Shown: piece after piece, positions 19,955-30,233 of the stretch | Position numbering within the stretch: the stretch's first letter is position 1 | How the letters are laid out: each line of letters opens with the position of its first letter | Assembly (NCBI RefSeq): GCF_003008615.1 | Contig: NZ_CP027657.1 | Location: 930,001 to 994,000, forward strand | Direction of reading: 5' to 3' | DNA: 64,000 bases | Source of the DNA: Pseudomonas mendocina | GTDB taxonomy: Bacteria; Pseudomonadota; Gammaproteobacteria; Pseudomonadales; Pseudomonadaceae | Made by a program: the position numbers and the translations under genes | The notes under the pieces: generated by a model | Told to the model about the DNA's origin: nothing | The model's database searches: none | What the model saw: the letters and a program-made list of their open reading frames with translations, nothing else

Positions 19955-21625
19955 ATGACCATGCTCAAAGACCCGTCGAAGAAGTACCGCCCCTTCACCC
20001 AGATCCAGATCCCGGATCGCACCTGGCCGGACAAGATCATCGACAAGGCACCGATCTGGTTGTCCACCGACCTGCGCGACGGCAACCAGTCGCTGATCGA
20101 GCCGATGGATGCCGAGAAGAAGATGCGCTTCTTCAAGTGCCTGGTCGCCGTGGGCCTGAAGGAAATAGAAGTGGGCTTCCCGTCTGCCTCGCAGACCGAT
20201 TTCGACTTCGTCCGCGAGTTGATCGAAGGCGGCCACATCCCGGACGACGTGACCATCCAGGTACTGACCCAGGCCCGTGACGACCTCATCGAGCGCACCT
20301 TCGAGTCGCTCAAAGGCGCCAAGAAGGCCATCGTCCACTACTACAACGCCTGCGCGCCGAGCTTCCGCAAGATCGTCTTCAATCAGGACAAGGCCGGCGT
20401 CAAAGCCATCGCCGTAGCTGCTGGCACCACCATCAAGCGCCTGGCCGACGCCGCGCCGGAAACCCAGTGGGGCTTCGAGTACTCGCCGGAAGTGTTCAGC
20501 AGCACCGAGATCGACTTTGCCGTCGAGGTGTGCAACGCGGTGATCGACGTGTTCCAGCCGACCCCGGCGAACAAGCTGATCCTCAACCTGCCGGCCACCA
20601 TCGAGTGCGCCACGCCGAACAACTACGCCGACCAGATCGAGTGGTTCGGCCGCCACGTCGACCGCCGCGACAGCGTGCTGATCAGCGTGCACACCCACAA
20701 TGACCGTGGCACTGGCGTCGCGGCCTCGGAACTGGCGGTGATGGCCGGCGCCGATCGCGTCGAAGGCTGCCTGTTCGGCAACGGCGAGCGCACCGGTAAC
20801 GTCTGCCTGGTAACCCTGGCACTGAACCTCTACACCCAGGGCGTCGACCCGGAGCTGGACTTCTCCGACATCGACGCCGTGCGCAAAGTGGTCGAGGACT
20901 GCAACCAGATTCCGGTACACCCGCGCCATCCGTACGTCGGCGACCTGGTTCACACCGCCTTCTCGGGCTCGCACCAGGACGCCATCCGCAAGGGCTTCGC
21001 CCAGCAGAAGAAAGACGCCCTGTGGGAAGTGCCATACCTGCCGATCGACCCGGCCGACATCGGCCGCGACTACGAGGCAGTGATTCGGGTGAACAGCCAG
21101 TCCGGCAAGGGCGGCATCACCTTCCTGCTCGAGCAGGAATATGGCATCAGCCTGCCGCGCCGCATGCAGATCGAGTTCAGCCAGGTGGTACAGCGTGAAA
21201 CCGACCGCCTCGGCCTTGAGATGACAGCCGCGCAGATCCATCAACTGCTCGAAACCGAGTACCTGCAAGCACGCAGCCCCTATGCCCTGAAAGGTCACCG
21301 CCTGCAGGAAGAGAACGGCACCAGCGCGGTAGACGTGGAAGTCGTCGAAGCCGGCGAGAGCCACCACTGGCGCGGCATTGGCAAGGGCCCGCTGGAAGCC
21401 CTGGCCGCTGCCCTGCCGGTCGCCGTTGAAGTCATGGACTACAGCGAGCATGCCATTGGTGCCGGCGCCAACGCCAAGGCCGCGGCCTACATCGAGCTGC
21501 GCGTCAACGGTGGCCGCGCCCTGCACGGTATCGGCATCGACGAGAACCTGACCACCGCGAGCTTCCGCGCCCTGTTCAGCGCCTTGAACCGTGCGCTGAG
21601 CCAGACCGAGTCGCAAGCGGCCTGA
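19955..21625 (+). CDS. leuA: 2-isopropylmalate synthase (LeuA2 type)
   Basis: LeuA condenses acetyl-CoA and 2-oxoisovalerate, the first step of leucine synthesis. The 556-aa protein has a TIM-barrel HMGL-like domain with the metal/substrate motif DLRDGNQSL (about residues 36-44) and the [12 protein letters not shown] motif. A C-terminal LeuA regulatory domain for leucine feedback follows (from about residue 430). The length and N-terminus ([12 protein letters not shown]) are those of the longer type-2 enzymes of Pseudomonas and actinobacteria. Transcription is monocistronic: a strong terminator follows. Confidence 0.97.
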   Translation: MTMLKDPSKKYRPFTQIQIPDRTWPDKIIDKAPIWLSTDLRDGNQSLIEPMDAEKKMRFFKCLVAVGLKEIEVGFPSASQTDFDFVRELIEGGHIPDDVTIQVLTQARDDLIERTFESLKGAKKAIVHYYNACAPSFRKIVFNQDKAGVKAIAVAAGTTIKRLADAAPETQWGFEYSPEVFSSTEIDFAVEVCNAVIDVFQPTPANKLILNLPATIECATPNNYADQIEWFGRHVDRRDSVLISVHTHNDRGTGVAASELAVMAGADRVEGCLFGNGERTGNVCLVTLALNLYTQGVDPELDFSDIDAVRKVVEDCNQIPVHPRHPYVGDLVHTAFSGSHQDAIRKGFAQQKKDALWEVPYLPIDPADIGRDYEAVIRVNSQSGKGGITFLLEQEYGISLPRRMQIEFSQVVQRETDRLGLEMTAAQIHQLLETEYLQARSPYALKGHRLQEENGTSAVDVEVVEAGESHHWRGIGKGPLEALAAALPVAVEVMDYSEHAIGAGANAKAAAYIELRVNGGRALHGIGIDENLTTASFRALFSALNRALSQTESQAA

Positions 21626-21643
21626 TTCGCTTGCGCCACACAT

Positions 21644-21672
21644 GAAAACGCCGGGCAATGCCCGGCGTTTTC
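21644..21672 (+). terminator. Rho-independent terminator of leuA
   Basis: Perfect stem GAAAACGCCGGGCA / TGCCCGGCGTTTTC with almost no loop, 18 nt after the leuA stop. Confidence 0.92.
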
Positions 21673-21689
21673 GTATGCTGCAAGCTGCA

Positions 21690-21750
21690 TAGGGTGCGCC
21701 GTGCGCACCGAAGATCCGAGATCATCGACACAGGTGCACACGGAGCATCG
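21690..21750. repeat. Decayed REP-like palindrome
   Basis: The left arm TAGGGTGCGCCGTGCGCACC (21690-21709) is identical to part of the palindrome at 61033-61096. The right arm near 21732-21750 (GGTGCACACGGAGCA) is a degraded partner. It lies between convergent genes. Confidence 0.6.
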
Positions 21751-21786
21751 CCACCGGACTCAAGCCAGCATCCGGGAATACGGCGT

Positions 21787-22242
21787 TCAGATATCGAAGA
21801 TCATCAGCACCGCGAACATCAATGCGGCCACGGCCAAAGTGAACAACAGGCCGATACCCGCTGCACGCCAGTTCGAGAGGTACATGCCTCCAGCCTCGGT
21901 GTGCTGCTTGAGTTCGGCCTCCATCAGGTTCTTCGCCAGCATGATCATCGCCATGAGCTGCGCGATGGCGAAAGGCAGTGCAGGCACTTCTTCCGGCAGC
22001 ACGAAGGCCAGCACCAAGGTGACCAGCAGCAGCGCAATGGATACGCCCCAGACCATCGCCACCCGATCCGCCTTGCCGAGCAGCTGCAGGTTGTGCGCCA
22101 GCAGCCAGGCACCAGCCAGCGGCGTACCGATGAATGTCGCCAGGCCGACGCCAGCGATGCTGTACAGCGGCGCCTGATTGGTAGTGGTCTGTTGCAGATC
22201 CGCCTGCGGCGTCTGGAAGGGATTGCTCTGTTGTACGTCCAT
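21787..22242 (-). CDS. Hypothetical four-helix membrane protein
   Basis: This 151-aa protein has a polar Gln/Thr/Asn-rich N-terminus (residues 1-25) and four hydrophobic segments: LYSIAGVGLATFIGTPLAGA, VAMVWGVSIALLLVTLVLAF, LPFAIAQLMAMIMLAKNL and AAGIGLLFTLAVAALMFAVL. An inner-membrane location is expected. No known transporter or enzyme motif is present. It lies just upstream of the omega-amidase gene's 3' end on the same strand, 16 nt apart, and could be its downstream operon partner. The function is not recognised. Confidence 0.7.
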   Translation of the reverse strand: MDVQQSNPFQTPQADLQQTTTNQAPLYSIAGVGLATFIGTPLAGAWLLAHNLQLLGKADRVAMVWGVSIALLLVTLVLAFVLPEEVPALPFAIAQLMAMIMLAKNLMEAELKQHTEAGGMYLSNWRAAGIGLLFTLAVAALMFAVLMIFDI

Positions 22243-22258
22243 GTCATGTAGCTCCTGA

Positions 22259-23041
22259 TCAGTTCATGGTGAAAACATCGGCATCCAGGTACGCCGGGAA
22301 GCGCTCGCGATAAGCCGCCAGCGCCTCGCTGGACAACCGGGCACGGAACACGCCATCGCCATCGCCTGCCGTCAGCAGCGCCTCACCCTGGAAATCCAAC
22401 ACCTGGGAATCGCCAGTATACCCATGGCCCTTGCCGTCCTGACCGACACGGTTCACAGCCGCGACATAGCACAGGTTCTCGATGGCCCGCGCCGGTAGCA
22501 GGCGGTTCCAGTGCAGGCGGCGCGCGCCCGGCCAGTTGGCGGTATACAGCAAAAGATCAGTACCGCCAGCATCACGGCTCCACACGGGAAAGCGCAGGTC
22601 GTAGCAGATCAGCGGACGCACACGCCAGCCCTTGAGTTCCAGCACGACCTGCACATCGCCAGCGCTGTAATGCTTGTGCTCACCGGCCATCCGGAACAGA
22701 TGACGCTTGTCGTAATGCGCCAACGTACCGTCGGGGCGTGCCCAGAGCAGGCGATTGCGGTAGCTGCCATCAGCAGCCTGGATGATCAGGCTGCCGCAGA
22801 CGACTGCATCGATGCGCTGCGCCTGTTCGCGTAGCCAACTGCTGGTGGGGCCATCCTCGGACTCGGCCAGTGCTGCCGACTCCATGGAAAAACCGGTGGA
22901 GAACATCTCCGGCAGGATCACCAGATCGGCGCCCCGCGCCTGCTCCAGCAAGGCCTGGAAGTGCTCGCGGTTGGCGGCCGGATCGTGCCAGACCAGCGTG
23001 GTCTGGATCAGTGCCAGTTCGAGATCGGATTTGTTGTTCAT
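22259..23041 (-). CDS. Omega-amidase / nitrilase-superfamily hydrolase (YafV-like)
   Basis: This 260-aa nitrilase-fold amidohydrolase has the full Glu-Lys-Cys triad: Glu in LPEMFSTGFSM (near residue 44), Lys in YDKRHLFRM, and Cys in ICYDLRFPVWSRD. The motifs and length match YafV/Nit2-type omega-amidases, which hydrolyse alpha-ketoglutaramate and related 2-oxo acid amides. Its upstream neighbour is a YbdL-like aminotransferase that would make such amides from glutamine, which supports the assignment. Start MNNKSDLEL at 23041 is used; the longer frame runs into the palindrome between the two genes. Confidence 0.9.
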   Translation of the reverse strand: MNNKSDLELALIQTTLVWHDPAANREHFQALLEQARGADLVILPEMFSTGFSMESAALAESEDGPTSSWLREQAQRIDAVVCGSLIIQAADGSYRNRLLWARPDGTLAHYDKRHLFRMAGEHKHYSAGDVQVVLELKGWRVRPLICYDLRFPVWSRDAGGTDLLLYTANWPGARRLHWNRLLPARAIENLCYVAAVNRVGQDGKGHGYTGDSQVLDFQGEALLTAGDGDGVFRARLSSEALAAYRERFPAYLDADVFTMN

Positions 23042-23057
23042 TGGGGCCTCGCTCACC

Positions 23058-23110
23058 GTAGGGCGGGTGAAACCCGCCAACACCTCAGAGGCGGGTTGCA
23101 CCCGCCCTAC
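23058..23110. repeat. REP-like palindrome between aminotransferase and omega-amidase genes
   Basis: Arms beginning GTAGGGCGGGTGAAACCCGC (23058 onward) and ending GCGGGTTGCACCCGCCCTAC (23091-23110) pair over nearly their whole length around a 10-13 nt centre. This is a variant of the GTAGGGTGCGCC family seen elsewhere in the window. It may stabilise or separate the two transcripts. Confidence 0.75.
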
Positions 23111-23113
23111 CCA

Positions 23114-24262
23114 TCACACCATGCACAGTTTTTCGGCGGCCTGGCGCAGGGTCTCCTCACGCTTGGCGAAGCAGAAACGCACCAGGCGCAAATCCTGTGG
23201 CGCCGACTGATAGAACACCGACACAGGAATGGCTGCTACGCCATGCTCACGGGTAAGCCACTCGGCCATGGCCACGTCGTCCAGATCGGGGCGGATAGCC
23301 GAATAGTCAGCCAGTTGGAAATAGGTGCCCGGCGCACGAGTGAAGGTGAATCGCGAGCCGGCCAGCAGGTCACAGAACAGGTCGCGCTTGACCTGATAGA
23401 ACGCAGGCAGCTCTTCGACATGTTCGGGGTGCGCAGCCATGAAATCAGCCAGGCCATGCTGCAACGGAGTAACACCACAGAAATTGACATACTGGTGAAT
23501 CTTGCGCAGCTCGGCAGTCAGCGCTGGCGGCGCGACCACGTAACCGGTCTTCCACCCAGTGACGTGGTAGGTCTTGCCAAAGGAGCTGACCACGAAGGCA
23601 CGCTGATACAGCTCCTCATGGGCCAGCACGCTGGCGTGATGGGCACCGTCATAGATCAGGTGCTCGTAGACCTCGTCGCTGATCAGGTGAATATCGCGCC
23701 CGCGAATCAGCTCGGCCAGACGATCCAGGTCAGCCCGCGAGATCAGTGCCCCACTCGGGTTGTGTGGCGAATTGAGGAAGATCAGCCGGGTGCGCGGCGT
23801 GATCGCATCGGCCAGACGCTGCCAGTCGATGACGAACGCCGGCAAGGCCAGCGGCACATGCACGCAACGCCCGCCTGCAAGCTCCACCGAAGGTTCGTAG
23901 CTGTCGTAGCAGGGATCGAGAACGATGGCTTCATCACCGGCACGGATCAACGCCTGCACAGCGCAGAAGATCGCCTCGGTGGCGCCGGGGGTGATGGTGA
24001 TCTCGCTGTCGGCGTCACGTTGCACGCCGTAACTGCGCGCCAGTTTGGCCGCCACCTGCTGACGCAGGCTGGGCAGACCGGTCATCGGCGAATACTGATT
24101 GCGACCTTCCAGCACATGACGCGCTACCGCCTCGCGCAACGCCTGCGGGCCGTCGAAATCGGGAAAACCCTGAGACAGGTTGATCGCGCCAACATCGGCA
24201 GCGAGCTGGGACATGCGGGTGAAGATGGTGGTGCCGACGTTAGGCAGTTTGCTGGCGAGCAT
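23114..24262 (-). CDS. PLP-dependent aminotransferase (YbdL/methionine aminotransferase-like)
   Basis: This 382-aa class I/II aminotransferase starts MLASKLPNVGTTIFTRMSQL, typical of the YbdL/kynurenine-aminotransferase branch. PLP motifs are visible: NSPHNPSG (cofactor Asn), SDEVYEHLIYDG, and SSFGKTYHVTGWK with the Schiff-base lysine. Enzymes of this branch transaminate glutamine, methionine or aromatic amino acids with 2-oxo acids. Pairing with the downstream omega-amidase suggests glutamine transaminase activity linked to methionine salvage (KMTB to Met). AGGAAG lies 5-6 nt before the ATG at 24262. Confidence 0.9.
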   Translation of the reverse strand: MLASKLPNVGTTIFTRMSQLAADVGAINLSQGFPDFDGPQALREAVARHVLEGRNQYSPMTGLPSLRQQVAAKLARSYGVQRDADSEITITPGATEAIFCAVQALIRAGDEAIVLDPCYDSYEPSVELAGGRCVHVPLALPAFVIDWQRLADAITPRTRLIFLNSPHNPSGALISRADLDRLAELIRGRDIHLISDEVYEHLIYDGAHHASVLAHEELYQRAFVVSSFGKTYHVTGWKTGYVVAPPALTAELRKIHQYVNFCGVTPLQHGLADFMAAHPEHVEELPAFYQVKRDLFCDLLAGSRFTFTRAPGTYFQLADYSAIRPDLDDVAMAEWLTREHGVAAIPVSVFYQSAPQDLRLVRFCFAKREETLRQAAEKLCMV

Positions 24263-24400
24263 CGCGACTTCCTGCGGGGATAAATCAAGCCGCGAGGATA
24301 GCCGAAGCACGGCGCGCGCGGCACCCGCGCGGCTTATGAAAAGGCGGAAGAAGCTTATGCACTGCCCAGCGCAACTCCACCGGGCAGGGCGAGGCCGATA

Positions 24401-25876
24401 TTACTTGCGCTTGTCCTTGCGCTTTTTCTCGGCCTTCTTGTGGTGGCTCATCAGGCGGCGTTTCTTGTTCACCTGGCGATCCGTAAGGGTGTTCTTGTTG
24501 CCCTCGTAGGGGTTCTCGCCGCCCTTGTACTCGATGCGAATCGGCGTACCAACCAGCTTGAGCACGCGTCGGTAGGTATTTTCCAGGTAGCGGGTGTAGG
24601 CACGCGGTACGGCATCGACCTGGTTACCGTGGATCACGATCAACGGCGGGTTGGCACCACCGAGGTGGGCATAGCGCAGCTTGATGCGACGGCCATTGAC
24701 CAAGGGCGGTGCGTGATCGCTGACGGCATCTTCGAGAATCTGCGTCAGGCGGCTGGTCGGCCAACGGGTGATAGCCGACTTGAACGAGGCCTGCACCGAC
24801 TTGTACAGATGGCCCACGCCGGTGCCATGCAGTGCCGAGATGAAGTGGATATCGGCGAAGTCGACGAAGAACAGCCGGCGCTCCAACTCGGTCTTCACAT
24901 AGTCCTTCTGGCCCTGATCCATGCCGTCCCACTTGTTCAGGGCGATGACCAGCGCGCGGCCGCTTTCCAGCACGAAGCCGAGCAGGTTCAGGTCATGATC
25001 GACCACACCTTCGCGGGCATCCATGACGAACACCACGACGTTGGAGTCCTGAATGGCCTGCAGCGTCTTGACCACCGAGAACTTTTCCACCGCCTCGAAG
25101 ATCTTGCCGCGGCGGCGCACGCCGGCGGTATCGATCAGGGTGTACTTCTCGTCGTCACGCTCGAAAGGGATGTAGATGCTGTCGCGGGTGGTGCCCGCCT
25201 GGTCATAGACGATCACCCGCTCTTCGCCGAGCATGCGGTTGACCAGGGTCGACTTGCCGACGTTGGGGCGACCGATGATGGCCAGCTTGATGCCATCCTT
25301 CTCGCTCGGCCCTGGAATGCGCTTGGCTTCCTGGCCTTCCTGCACGTCCTCCTCGTCAGCGCCCTCCTCCGGCTCGCTGGCATCCTTGGGGAAGGTACCG
25401 AGTACGGACTCGAGCATCTGGGTGATACCACGGCCATGCGCGCCGGCAATCGCCAGTGGCTCGCCCATGCCCATTGGGCTGAACTCGGCGCGGGCCAAGT
25501 CGACGTCAAGGTTGTCGACCTTGTTCACCACCAGGAAGCTTTGCTTGTTACGACGGCGCAGGTGTTCGCCAATCATCTGGTCGGAAGCGGTCATGCCTGC
25601 GCGCGCGTCCACCAGGAACAGCACGGCATCAGCCTCTTCGATGGCCTGCAGCGACTGCTCGGCCATCTTCGCGTCGATGCCTTCCTCGTCACCGGAAATA
25701 CCACCGGTGTCGATCACGATATAGGTGCGCCCCTGCCACTTCGCCTCGCCGTACTGGCGGTCGCGGGTCAGACCGGACAGGTCGCCGACGATGGCGTCGC
25801 GGCTGCGGGTCAGGCGATTGAAGAGTGTGGACTTGCCGACATTCGGCCGGCCCACCAGGGCAATTACGGGAACCAT
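24401..25876 (-). CDS. der: Ribosome-biogenesis GTPase Der (EngA)
   Basis: Der is an essential double GTPase needed for 50S subunit maturation. The 491-aa protein has two G domains with P-loops [12 protein letters not shown] (residues 8-19) and [12 protein letters not shown] (near 207), each with DTAG or DTGG switch motifs and NKxD (NKVDN, NKWDG). An acidic linker between them ([15 protein letters not shown]) and a KH-like C-terminal domain with a very basic tail ([12 protein letters not shown]) follow. Start [11 protein letters not shown] at 25876. It is the last gene of the long minus-strand run, 114 bp after bamB. Confidence 0.97.
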   Translation of the reverse strand: MVPVIALVGRPNVGKSTLFNRLTRSRDAIVGDLSGLTRDRQYGEAKWQGRTYIVIDTGGISGDEEGIDAKMAEQSLQAIEEADAVLFLVDARAGMTASDQMIGEHLRRRNKQSFLVVNKVDNLDVDLARAEFSPMGMGEPLAIAGAHGRGITQMLESVLGTFPKDASEPEEGADEEDVQEGQEAKRIPGPSEKDGIKLAIIGRPNVGKSTLVNRMLGEERVIVYDQAGTTRDSIYIPFERDDEKYTLIDTAGVRRRGKIFEAVEKFSVVKTLQAIQDSNVVVFVMDAREGVVDHDLNLLGFVLESGRALVIALNKWDGMDQGQKDYVKTELERRLFFVDFADIHFISALHGTGVGHLYKSVQASFKSAITRWPTSRLTQILEDAVSDHAPPLVNGRRIKLRYAHLGGANPPLIVIHGNQVDAVPRAYTRYLENTYRRVLKLVGTPIRIEYKGGENPYEGNKNTLTDRQVNKKRRLMSHHKKAEKKRKDKRK

Positions 25877-25911
25877 CAGGCTCTCCACTCGGTTAATTCA
25901 GAAAATGCAAA

Positions 25912-25933
25912 GGCCGCTGCAGGGGCAGCGGCC
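25912..25933 (-). terminator. Hairpin between bamB and der, possible terminator
   Basis: A perfect 9-bp stem (GGCCGCTGC / GCAGCGGCC) with a 4-nt loop, followed on the minus strand by TTTGCATTTTC. It may be a partial terminator, with der expressed from read-through or its own promoter. Confidence 0.5.
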
Positions 25934-25989
25934 GGAATCTGTTGCGCATGCTTCACCCAAACTTCAGGTCTGGATGCAGCATAGTCGGT

Positions 25990-27141
25990 TCATTTGATGG
26001 TCAGTGCCACCAACTTGCCGCTATTGCCGTAGACGTACAGCCAGTCACCCACCACCAGAGGCTGGGCGCGCAGTCCGTCGCTGTCGATGCGGGTACGGCC
26101 GACGAAGCGACCATCGACCTGGCTCAGCAGGTGCAGATAGCCCTCGAAGTCACCCACGGCGACATAGCTGGAGAACACCGCCGGGCCCGACAGTTGGCGA
26201 CGCGCCATCGAGTCGTTGCTCCACAGGGCCGAAGCGCTGCGCTCGTCGATACCTTCGACGGTACCGCTGGCCATGCTGACGTAGACGTTGCCGAAGCCTT
26301 GAGCAACGCCGACCGAGCTGGATGCCTCGCGCTGCCAGAGCACGCGACCGGACTCCAGATCCATCGCCGCAACACGGCCCTGGTAGCTCACCGCGTAGAC
26401 GGTGCCGCCGGACAACAGCAGACCGCCGTCGATGTCGACAACGCGCTCCAGTTCGGAGCGGCCCTGCGGAATGGCGATACGCTGCTCCCAGACTGGCAGA
26501 CCACGCTGCGCATCGACTGCGACCACCTTGCCGCTCGACAGGCCAGCGACAACCAGGCGGTTGGTCACCAGCGGAGCGCCAGTACCACGCAGGGTCAGCA
26601 CGGCCGGAGTATTCTCGACGATCCAGCGCTGGCTACCAGTGCTGGCATCGAAAGCGATCAGACGGTCGTCCTGGGTTTGCACCACGACGATGTCGCCATT
26701 GCTGGCAGGCGCGGCCAGTACTTCGCTGGTCACGCGCGAGCGCCACTGTTCTTCGCCATCGCTGGAGTCCAAGGCGATCACTTCACCCTTGAGCGTGCCC
26801 AGCAATACCTGGCCGTAACCAACGCCAATGGCGCCAGAAACCGGAATATCGAGCTTCTTGCGCCAGATCACCTTGCCGCTGGTGCGATCCATGGCCATGA
26901 CCAGCCCTTCGACATCGGCGGCATAGATGACCTCGCCATCAATGGCCGGAACCAGCATGTTGAAGGTGTCGCCCTGGCCGTCACCGACGGAGCGGCTCCA
27001 CTCGGTGCGCAGTTCGACTTCGGCGTCGAACTTGGTCAGTTCGGCGGGCGGCAGTTCCTTCTTGCTATTGCTGCTGCAACCCACGGCCAGAACGGCCAGG
27101 GCCAGCAGTGCGGCATTCTTCCAACGCATCACGTCACGCAT
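25990..27141 (-). CDS. bamB: Outer-membrane protein assembly lipoprotein BamB
   Basis: BamB is an eight-bladed beta-propeller lipoprotein that helps the BAM complex fold outer-membrane barrels. The 383-aa product has a lipoprotein signal with lipobox LAVGC (Cys22 from this start) and repeated PQQ-type propeller motifs such as GKVIWRKKL, GEEQWRSRV, GSQRWIVEN and GRVLWQREA. Met5 (MRWKNAAL) may be the real start. Its position between yfgM and der is the conserved gammaproteobacterial order. The start overlaps the yfgM stop by 8 nt. Confidence 0.96.
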   Translation of the reverse strand: MRDVMRWKNAALLALAVLAVGCSSNSKKELPPAELTKFDAEVELRTEWSRSVGDGQGDTFNMLVPAIDGEVIYAADVEGLVMAMDRTSGKVIWRKKLDIPVSGAIGVGYGQVLLGTLKGEVIALDSSDGEEQWRSRVTSEVLAAPASNGDIVVVQTQDDRLIAFDASTGSQRWIVENTPAVLTLRGTGAPLVTNRLVVAGLSSGKVVAVDAQRGLPVWEQRIAIPQGRSELERVVDIDGGLLLSGGTVYAVSYQGRVAAMDLESGRVLWQREASSSVGVAQGFGNVYVSMASGTVEGIDERSASALWSNDSMARRQLSGPAVFSSYVAVGDFEGYLHLLSQVDGRFVGRTRIDSDGLRAQPLVVGDWLYVYGNSGKLVALTIK

Positions 27142-27772
27142 CCCCTTTTGCCAGGTCGTCCAGCTTCATCTGCAGGCCGCCCACAGCGGCGTCGTCTGCC
27201 AGCGCATCCTTGGCCTTCTGATAGGCGGCATGCGCATCATCGCTGCGACCCAGCTGTACCAGCAGATCGCCCTTGAGTTCTTCACGGCTGGCGAGGAAAG
27301 CGTCCTCGACCTTGCCGTCGAGCAGTTTCAGCGCGGCGTCAGCCTTGTCCTGGGCAGCCAGTACGCGAGCCAGACGCTGACGGGCCATCTCGCCCAGCGT
27401 CGCGTCGGCCGGTTTGTCGACTACGGCCTGCAACGCAACGGCAGCATCATCGAGGCGCTCGGCTTCGACAGCGACCTTGGCAACGAACAGATTGCCGTAC
27501 TGAGCGTAATGGCTGCCGCCATATTCGCTGTTGAGCTTGCCGGCCAGATCCGCAACCTTGGCCGCATCAGGCTTGCCTGCCGGATCCAGGGCGGTTTCCA
27601 GCAACTGCTGATAGAGCATCGAAGCGCCCTGCGACTGGTTGACCTGATGTTTCTGCCAGGCGTGCCAGCCGAATACCGCTACCAGCGCCAATACGCCACC
27701 GGCCAGCAAAGGCTTGCCGTTGCGTTCCCACCAGTCCTTCAGTTGCGCGATCTGTTCGTCTTCGGTCTGCAT
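27134..27772 (-). CDS. YfgM-family tetratricopeptide protein (Sec translocon-associated)
   Basis: This 212-aa protein begins with a short cytoplasmic part rich in Glu/Gln (MQTEDEQIAQLKDWWERNG), then a single transmembrane helix (PLLAGGVLALVAVFGWHAW) and a periplasmic alpha-helical TPR-like domain. In E. coli YfgM sits with PpiD at SecYEG and helps periplasmic folding. Start MQTEDEQ at 27772 fits the family; the frame continues upstream over the hisS end without conserved content. It lies between hisS and bamB, as in other gammaproteobacteria. Confidence 0.88.
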   Translation of the reverse strand: MQTEDEQIAQLKDWWERNGKPLLAGGVLALVAVFGWHAWQKHQVNQSQGASMLYQQLLETALDPAGKPDAAKVADLAGKLNSEYGGSHYAQYGNLFVAKVAVEAERLDDAAVALQAVVDKPADATLGEMARQRLARVLAAQDKADAALKLLDGKVEDAFLASREELKGDLLVQLGRSDDAHAAYQKAKDALADDAAVGGLQMKLDDLAKGDA

Positions 27773-27803
27773 GTTTAACCCTGTTCCTAAGCTATTCGGA
27801 TGC

Positions 27804-29093
27804 TCAAGCCTGCGCCAGGCAGGCTGCAAGATGCTCGGCCAGAGCATCCCAGGCAACGCTTTGTTGTTCACTGTCGTCGCGCAGCGGTTTGAAACCTACC
27901 ACGCGCCCTGCCAATTCGTCGTCCCCCAGAATCAGCGCATAGCGTGCGCCACTCTTGTCGGCCTTCTTGAACTGGCTCTTGAAACTACCGGCACCGGCGT
28001 TGACCAGCAGACGAATGCCGGGAATGGCATCGCGAATCCGCTCGGCCAGCGACAGTGCCGCCAGCTCGGCCGGCTCACCGAATGCGCAGATGTAGATGTC
28101 GGCGGCGCGGTTCAACTCGGCCGGCAGCAGCTCGAGAGTCTCCAGCAGCAGTACCAGACGCTCCACCCCCATGGCGAAACCTACGCCAGGTGTCGGCTTG
28201 CCACCGAGCTGCCCGACCAGGCCGTCATAACGGCCACCGGCGCAGACGGTACCTTGCGATCCCAGCTTGTCGGTGACCCACTCGAATACGGTGCGATTGT
28301 AGTAATCCAGGCCACGTACCAGCTTCTGGTTGATCTGGTAACGAATGCCAGCGGCATCCAGGCGCGCCTTGACCCCTTCGAAGTGTTGCAGCGACTCCTC
28401 GTCCAGATAGTCACCCAGAACCGGCGCACCGACCAGAACGGCCTGAGTGCTCTCGCTCTTGCTATCGAGGATGCGCAGCGGATTGGTGGTCAGGCGACGC
28501 TGGCTGTCTTCGTCGAGCTGATCGAAACGCTCCTGCAGGTAGGCCACCAGAGCGTCACGATAGGCGGCACGCGCCTCGCTGGAGCCCAGGCTGTTGAGCT
28601 GCAAGGTCACTGCGTCGGACAGGCCGAGCTGCTTCCACAGACGCCAGGTGAGCACGATCAACTCCGCATCGACGTCAGGCCCCGGCAAGTTGAAGGCTTC
28701 CACGCCCACCTGATGGAACTGGCGATAACGCCCCTTCTGCGGTTTCTCGTAGCGGAACATCGGACCGGCGTACCATAGCTTCTGCACCTGGCCACCACCG
28801 GACAAACCATGCTCGAGCACGGCACGCACGCAGCCGGCGGTTCCTTCGGGACGCAGGGTCAGCGATTCTTCGTTACGGTCGCGGAAGGTGTACATCTCCT
28901 TGTCGACCACGTCGGTGCCTTCGCCAATACCGCGGGCGAACAGCTCGGTGTACTCGACGATGGGCAGACGGATTTCCTTGTAGCCATAGCCATCGAGCAG
29001 GCTGACCAGAGTACTTTCCAGGTAGCGCCAGGCAGGAGTCTGCTCCGGCAGAATATCGTTCATGCCACGAATGGCTTGCAAAGACTTGCTCAC
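27804..29093 (-). CDS. hisS: Histidyl-tRNA synthetase
   Basis: HisS charges tRNA-His. The 429-aa class II synthetase starts [20 protein letters not shown]. It has motif 2 around [17 protein letters not shown], the two histidine-specific motifs [14 protein letters not shown] and [13 protein letters not shown], motif 3 [13 protein letters not shown], and a C-terminal anticodon-binding domain. The length is normal. It sits 24 nt downstream of ispG on the same strand. Confidence 0.98.
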   Translation of the reverse strand: MSKSLQAIRGMNDILPEQTPAWRYLESTLVSLLDGYGYKEIRLPIVEYTELFARGIGEGTDVVDKEMYTFRDRNEESLTLRPEGTAGCVRAVLEHGLSGGGQVQKLWYAGPMFRYEKPQKGRYRQFHQVGVEAFNLPGPDVDAELIVLTWRLWKQLGLSDAVTLQLNSLGSSEARAAYRDALVAYLQERFDQLDEDSQRRLTTNPLRILDSKSESTQAVLVGAPVLGDYLDEESLQHFEGVKARLDAAGIRYQINQKLVRGLDYYNRTVFEWVTDKLGSQGTVCAGGRYDGLVGQLGGKPTPGVGFAMGVERLVLLLETLELLPAELNRAADIYICAFGEPAELAALSLAERIRDAIPGIRLLVNAGAGSFKSQFKKADKSGARYALILGDDELAGRVVGFKPLRDDSEQQSVAWDALAEHLAACLAQA

Positions 29094-29117
29094 AAAGAAT
29101 CCTTAAAACGCAGCAAT

Positions 29118-30230
29118 TCAGCCGCGCACGATCACAGCGGCATCGGCGGCAGCTTTTTCGGCTGCCTTGTCGCGGATGAGCTTCTCCAGCTCATCCACCA
29201 GATTTTCGTTGGTCAGCTTCGATGCCGGCTTGCCGTCGATGTAGACCAGGTTGTTCGGGCTACCGCCAGTGAGACCGATATGCGCCTCCTTGGCTTCACC
29301 AGGGCCGTTGACCACGCAGCCGATCACGGCAACGTCCAGCGGCACCAGCAGATCCTCTACGCGGCTTTCCAGCTCGTTCATGGTCTTGACCACATCGAAG
29401 TTCTGCCGCGAGCAGCTCGGGCAGGCGATGAAGTTGATGCCACGCGAACGCAGACGCAGGGATTTGAGGATGTCGAAACCGACCTTGATCTCCTCCACCG
29501 GGTCAGCGGCCAGCGAGATGCGGATGGTATCGCCAATTCCGTCGGCCAGCAGCATGCCCAGCCCCACGGCGGACTTCACCGTGCCCGAACGCAAACCGCC
29601 AGCTTCGGTGATGCCCAAATGCAGCGGTTGCTCGATCTGCTTGGCCAGCAGTCGATAGGCCTCCACCGCCATGAACACGTCGGAAGCCTTCACGCTGACC
29701 TTGAAGTCGGGAAAATTCAGGCGATCCAGGTGTTCGACATGGCGCAGAGCTGACTCGACCAGTGCCGCGGGAGTCGGCTCGCCGTATTTCTTCTGCAGAT
29801 CCTTTTCCAGCGAACCGGCGTTAACGCCGATGCGGATCGGGATGCCTTTGTCGCGCGCGGCCTCGACCACCGCCCTGACGCGATCCTCACGACCGATGTT
29901 GCCGGGGTTGATGCGCAGACAGTCGACGCCCAGTTCAGCCACCCGCAGGGCGATCTGGTAATCGAAGTGGATATCCGCCACCAGCGGTACACGCACCTGC
30001 TGCTTGATCCGCCCGAAAGCTTCGGCAGCATCCATGTCCGGTACGGAAACGCGCACGATGTCGGCGCCAGCATCTTCCAGACGACGAATCTGCGCCACGG
30101 TAGCGGCGACATCATTGGTGTCGGTGTTGGTCATGCTCTGCACCGCGATCGGCGCATCGCCGCCCACCGGTACCGAGCCAACCCAGATCTTGCGCGACAG
30201 TCGGCGCTTGATCGGCGATTCGCAATGCAT
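29118..30230 (-). CDS. ispG: 4-hydroxy-3-methylbut-2-enyl-diphosphate synthase
   Basis: IspG (GcpE) reductively opens MEcPP to HMBPP in the MEP isoprenoid pathway and needs a [4Fe-4S] cluster. The 370-aa protein has the N-terminal TIM-barrel part and the C-terminal cluster domain, with cysteines in ACPSCSRQ and in [14 protein letters not shown]. The start [20 protein letters not shown] is as expected. It lies within the run that begins with the isc Fe-S assembly genes, so the enzyme and its cluster supply are expressed from the same region. RodZ is immediately upstream, 3 nt apart. Confidence 0.97.
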   Translation of the reverse strand: MHCESPIKRRLSRKIWVGSVPVGGDAPIAVQSMTNTDTNDVAATVAQIRRLEDAGADIVRVSVPDMDAAEAFGRIKQQVRVPLVADIHFDYQIALRVAELGVDCLRINPGNIGREDRVRAVVEAARDKGIPIRIGVNAGSLEKDLQKKYGEPTPAALVESALRHVEHLDRLNFPDFKVSVKASDVFMAVEAYRLLAKQIEQPLHLGITEAGGLRSGTVKSAVGLGMLLADGIGDTIRISLAADPVEEIKVGFDILKSLRLRSRGINFIACPSCSRQNFDVVKTMNELESRVEDLLVPLDVAVIGCVVNGPGEAKEAHIGLTGGSPNNLVYIDGKPASKLTNENLVDELEKLIRDKAAEKAAADAAVIVRG

Positions 30231-30233
30231 GAT

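Noticed and set aside
19907..21658. 583-codon minus-strand open frame opposite leuA
   Set aside because: Shadow of leuA; it has no ribosome site and no domain.
24440..25984. 514-codon plus-strand open frame opposite der
   Set aside because: Shadow of der; composition is that of an antisense frame.
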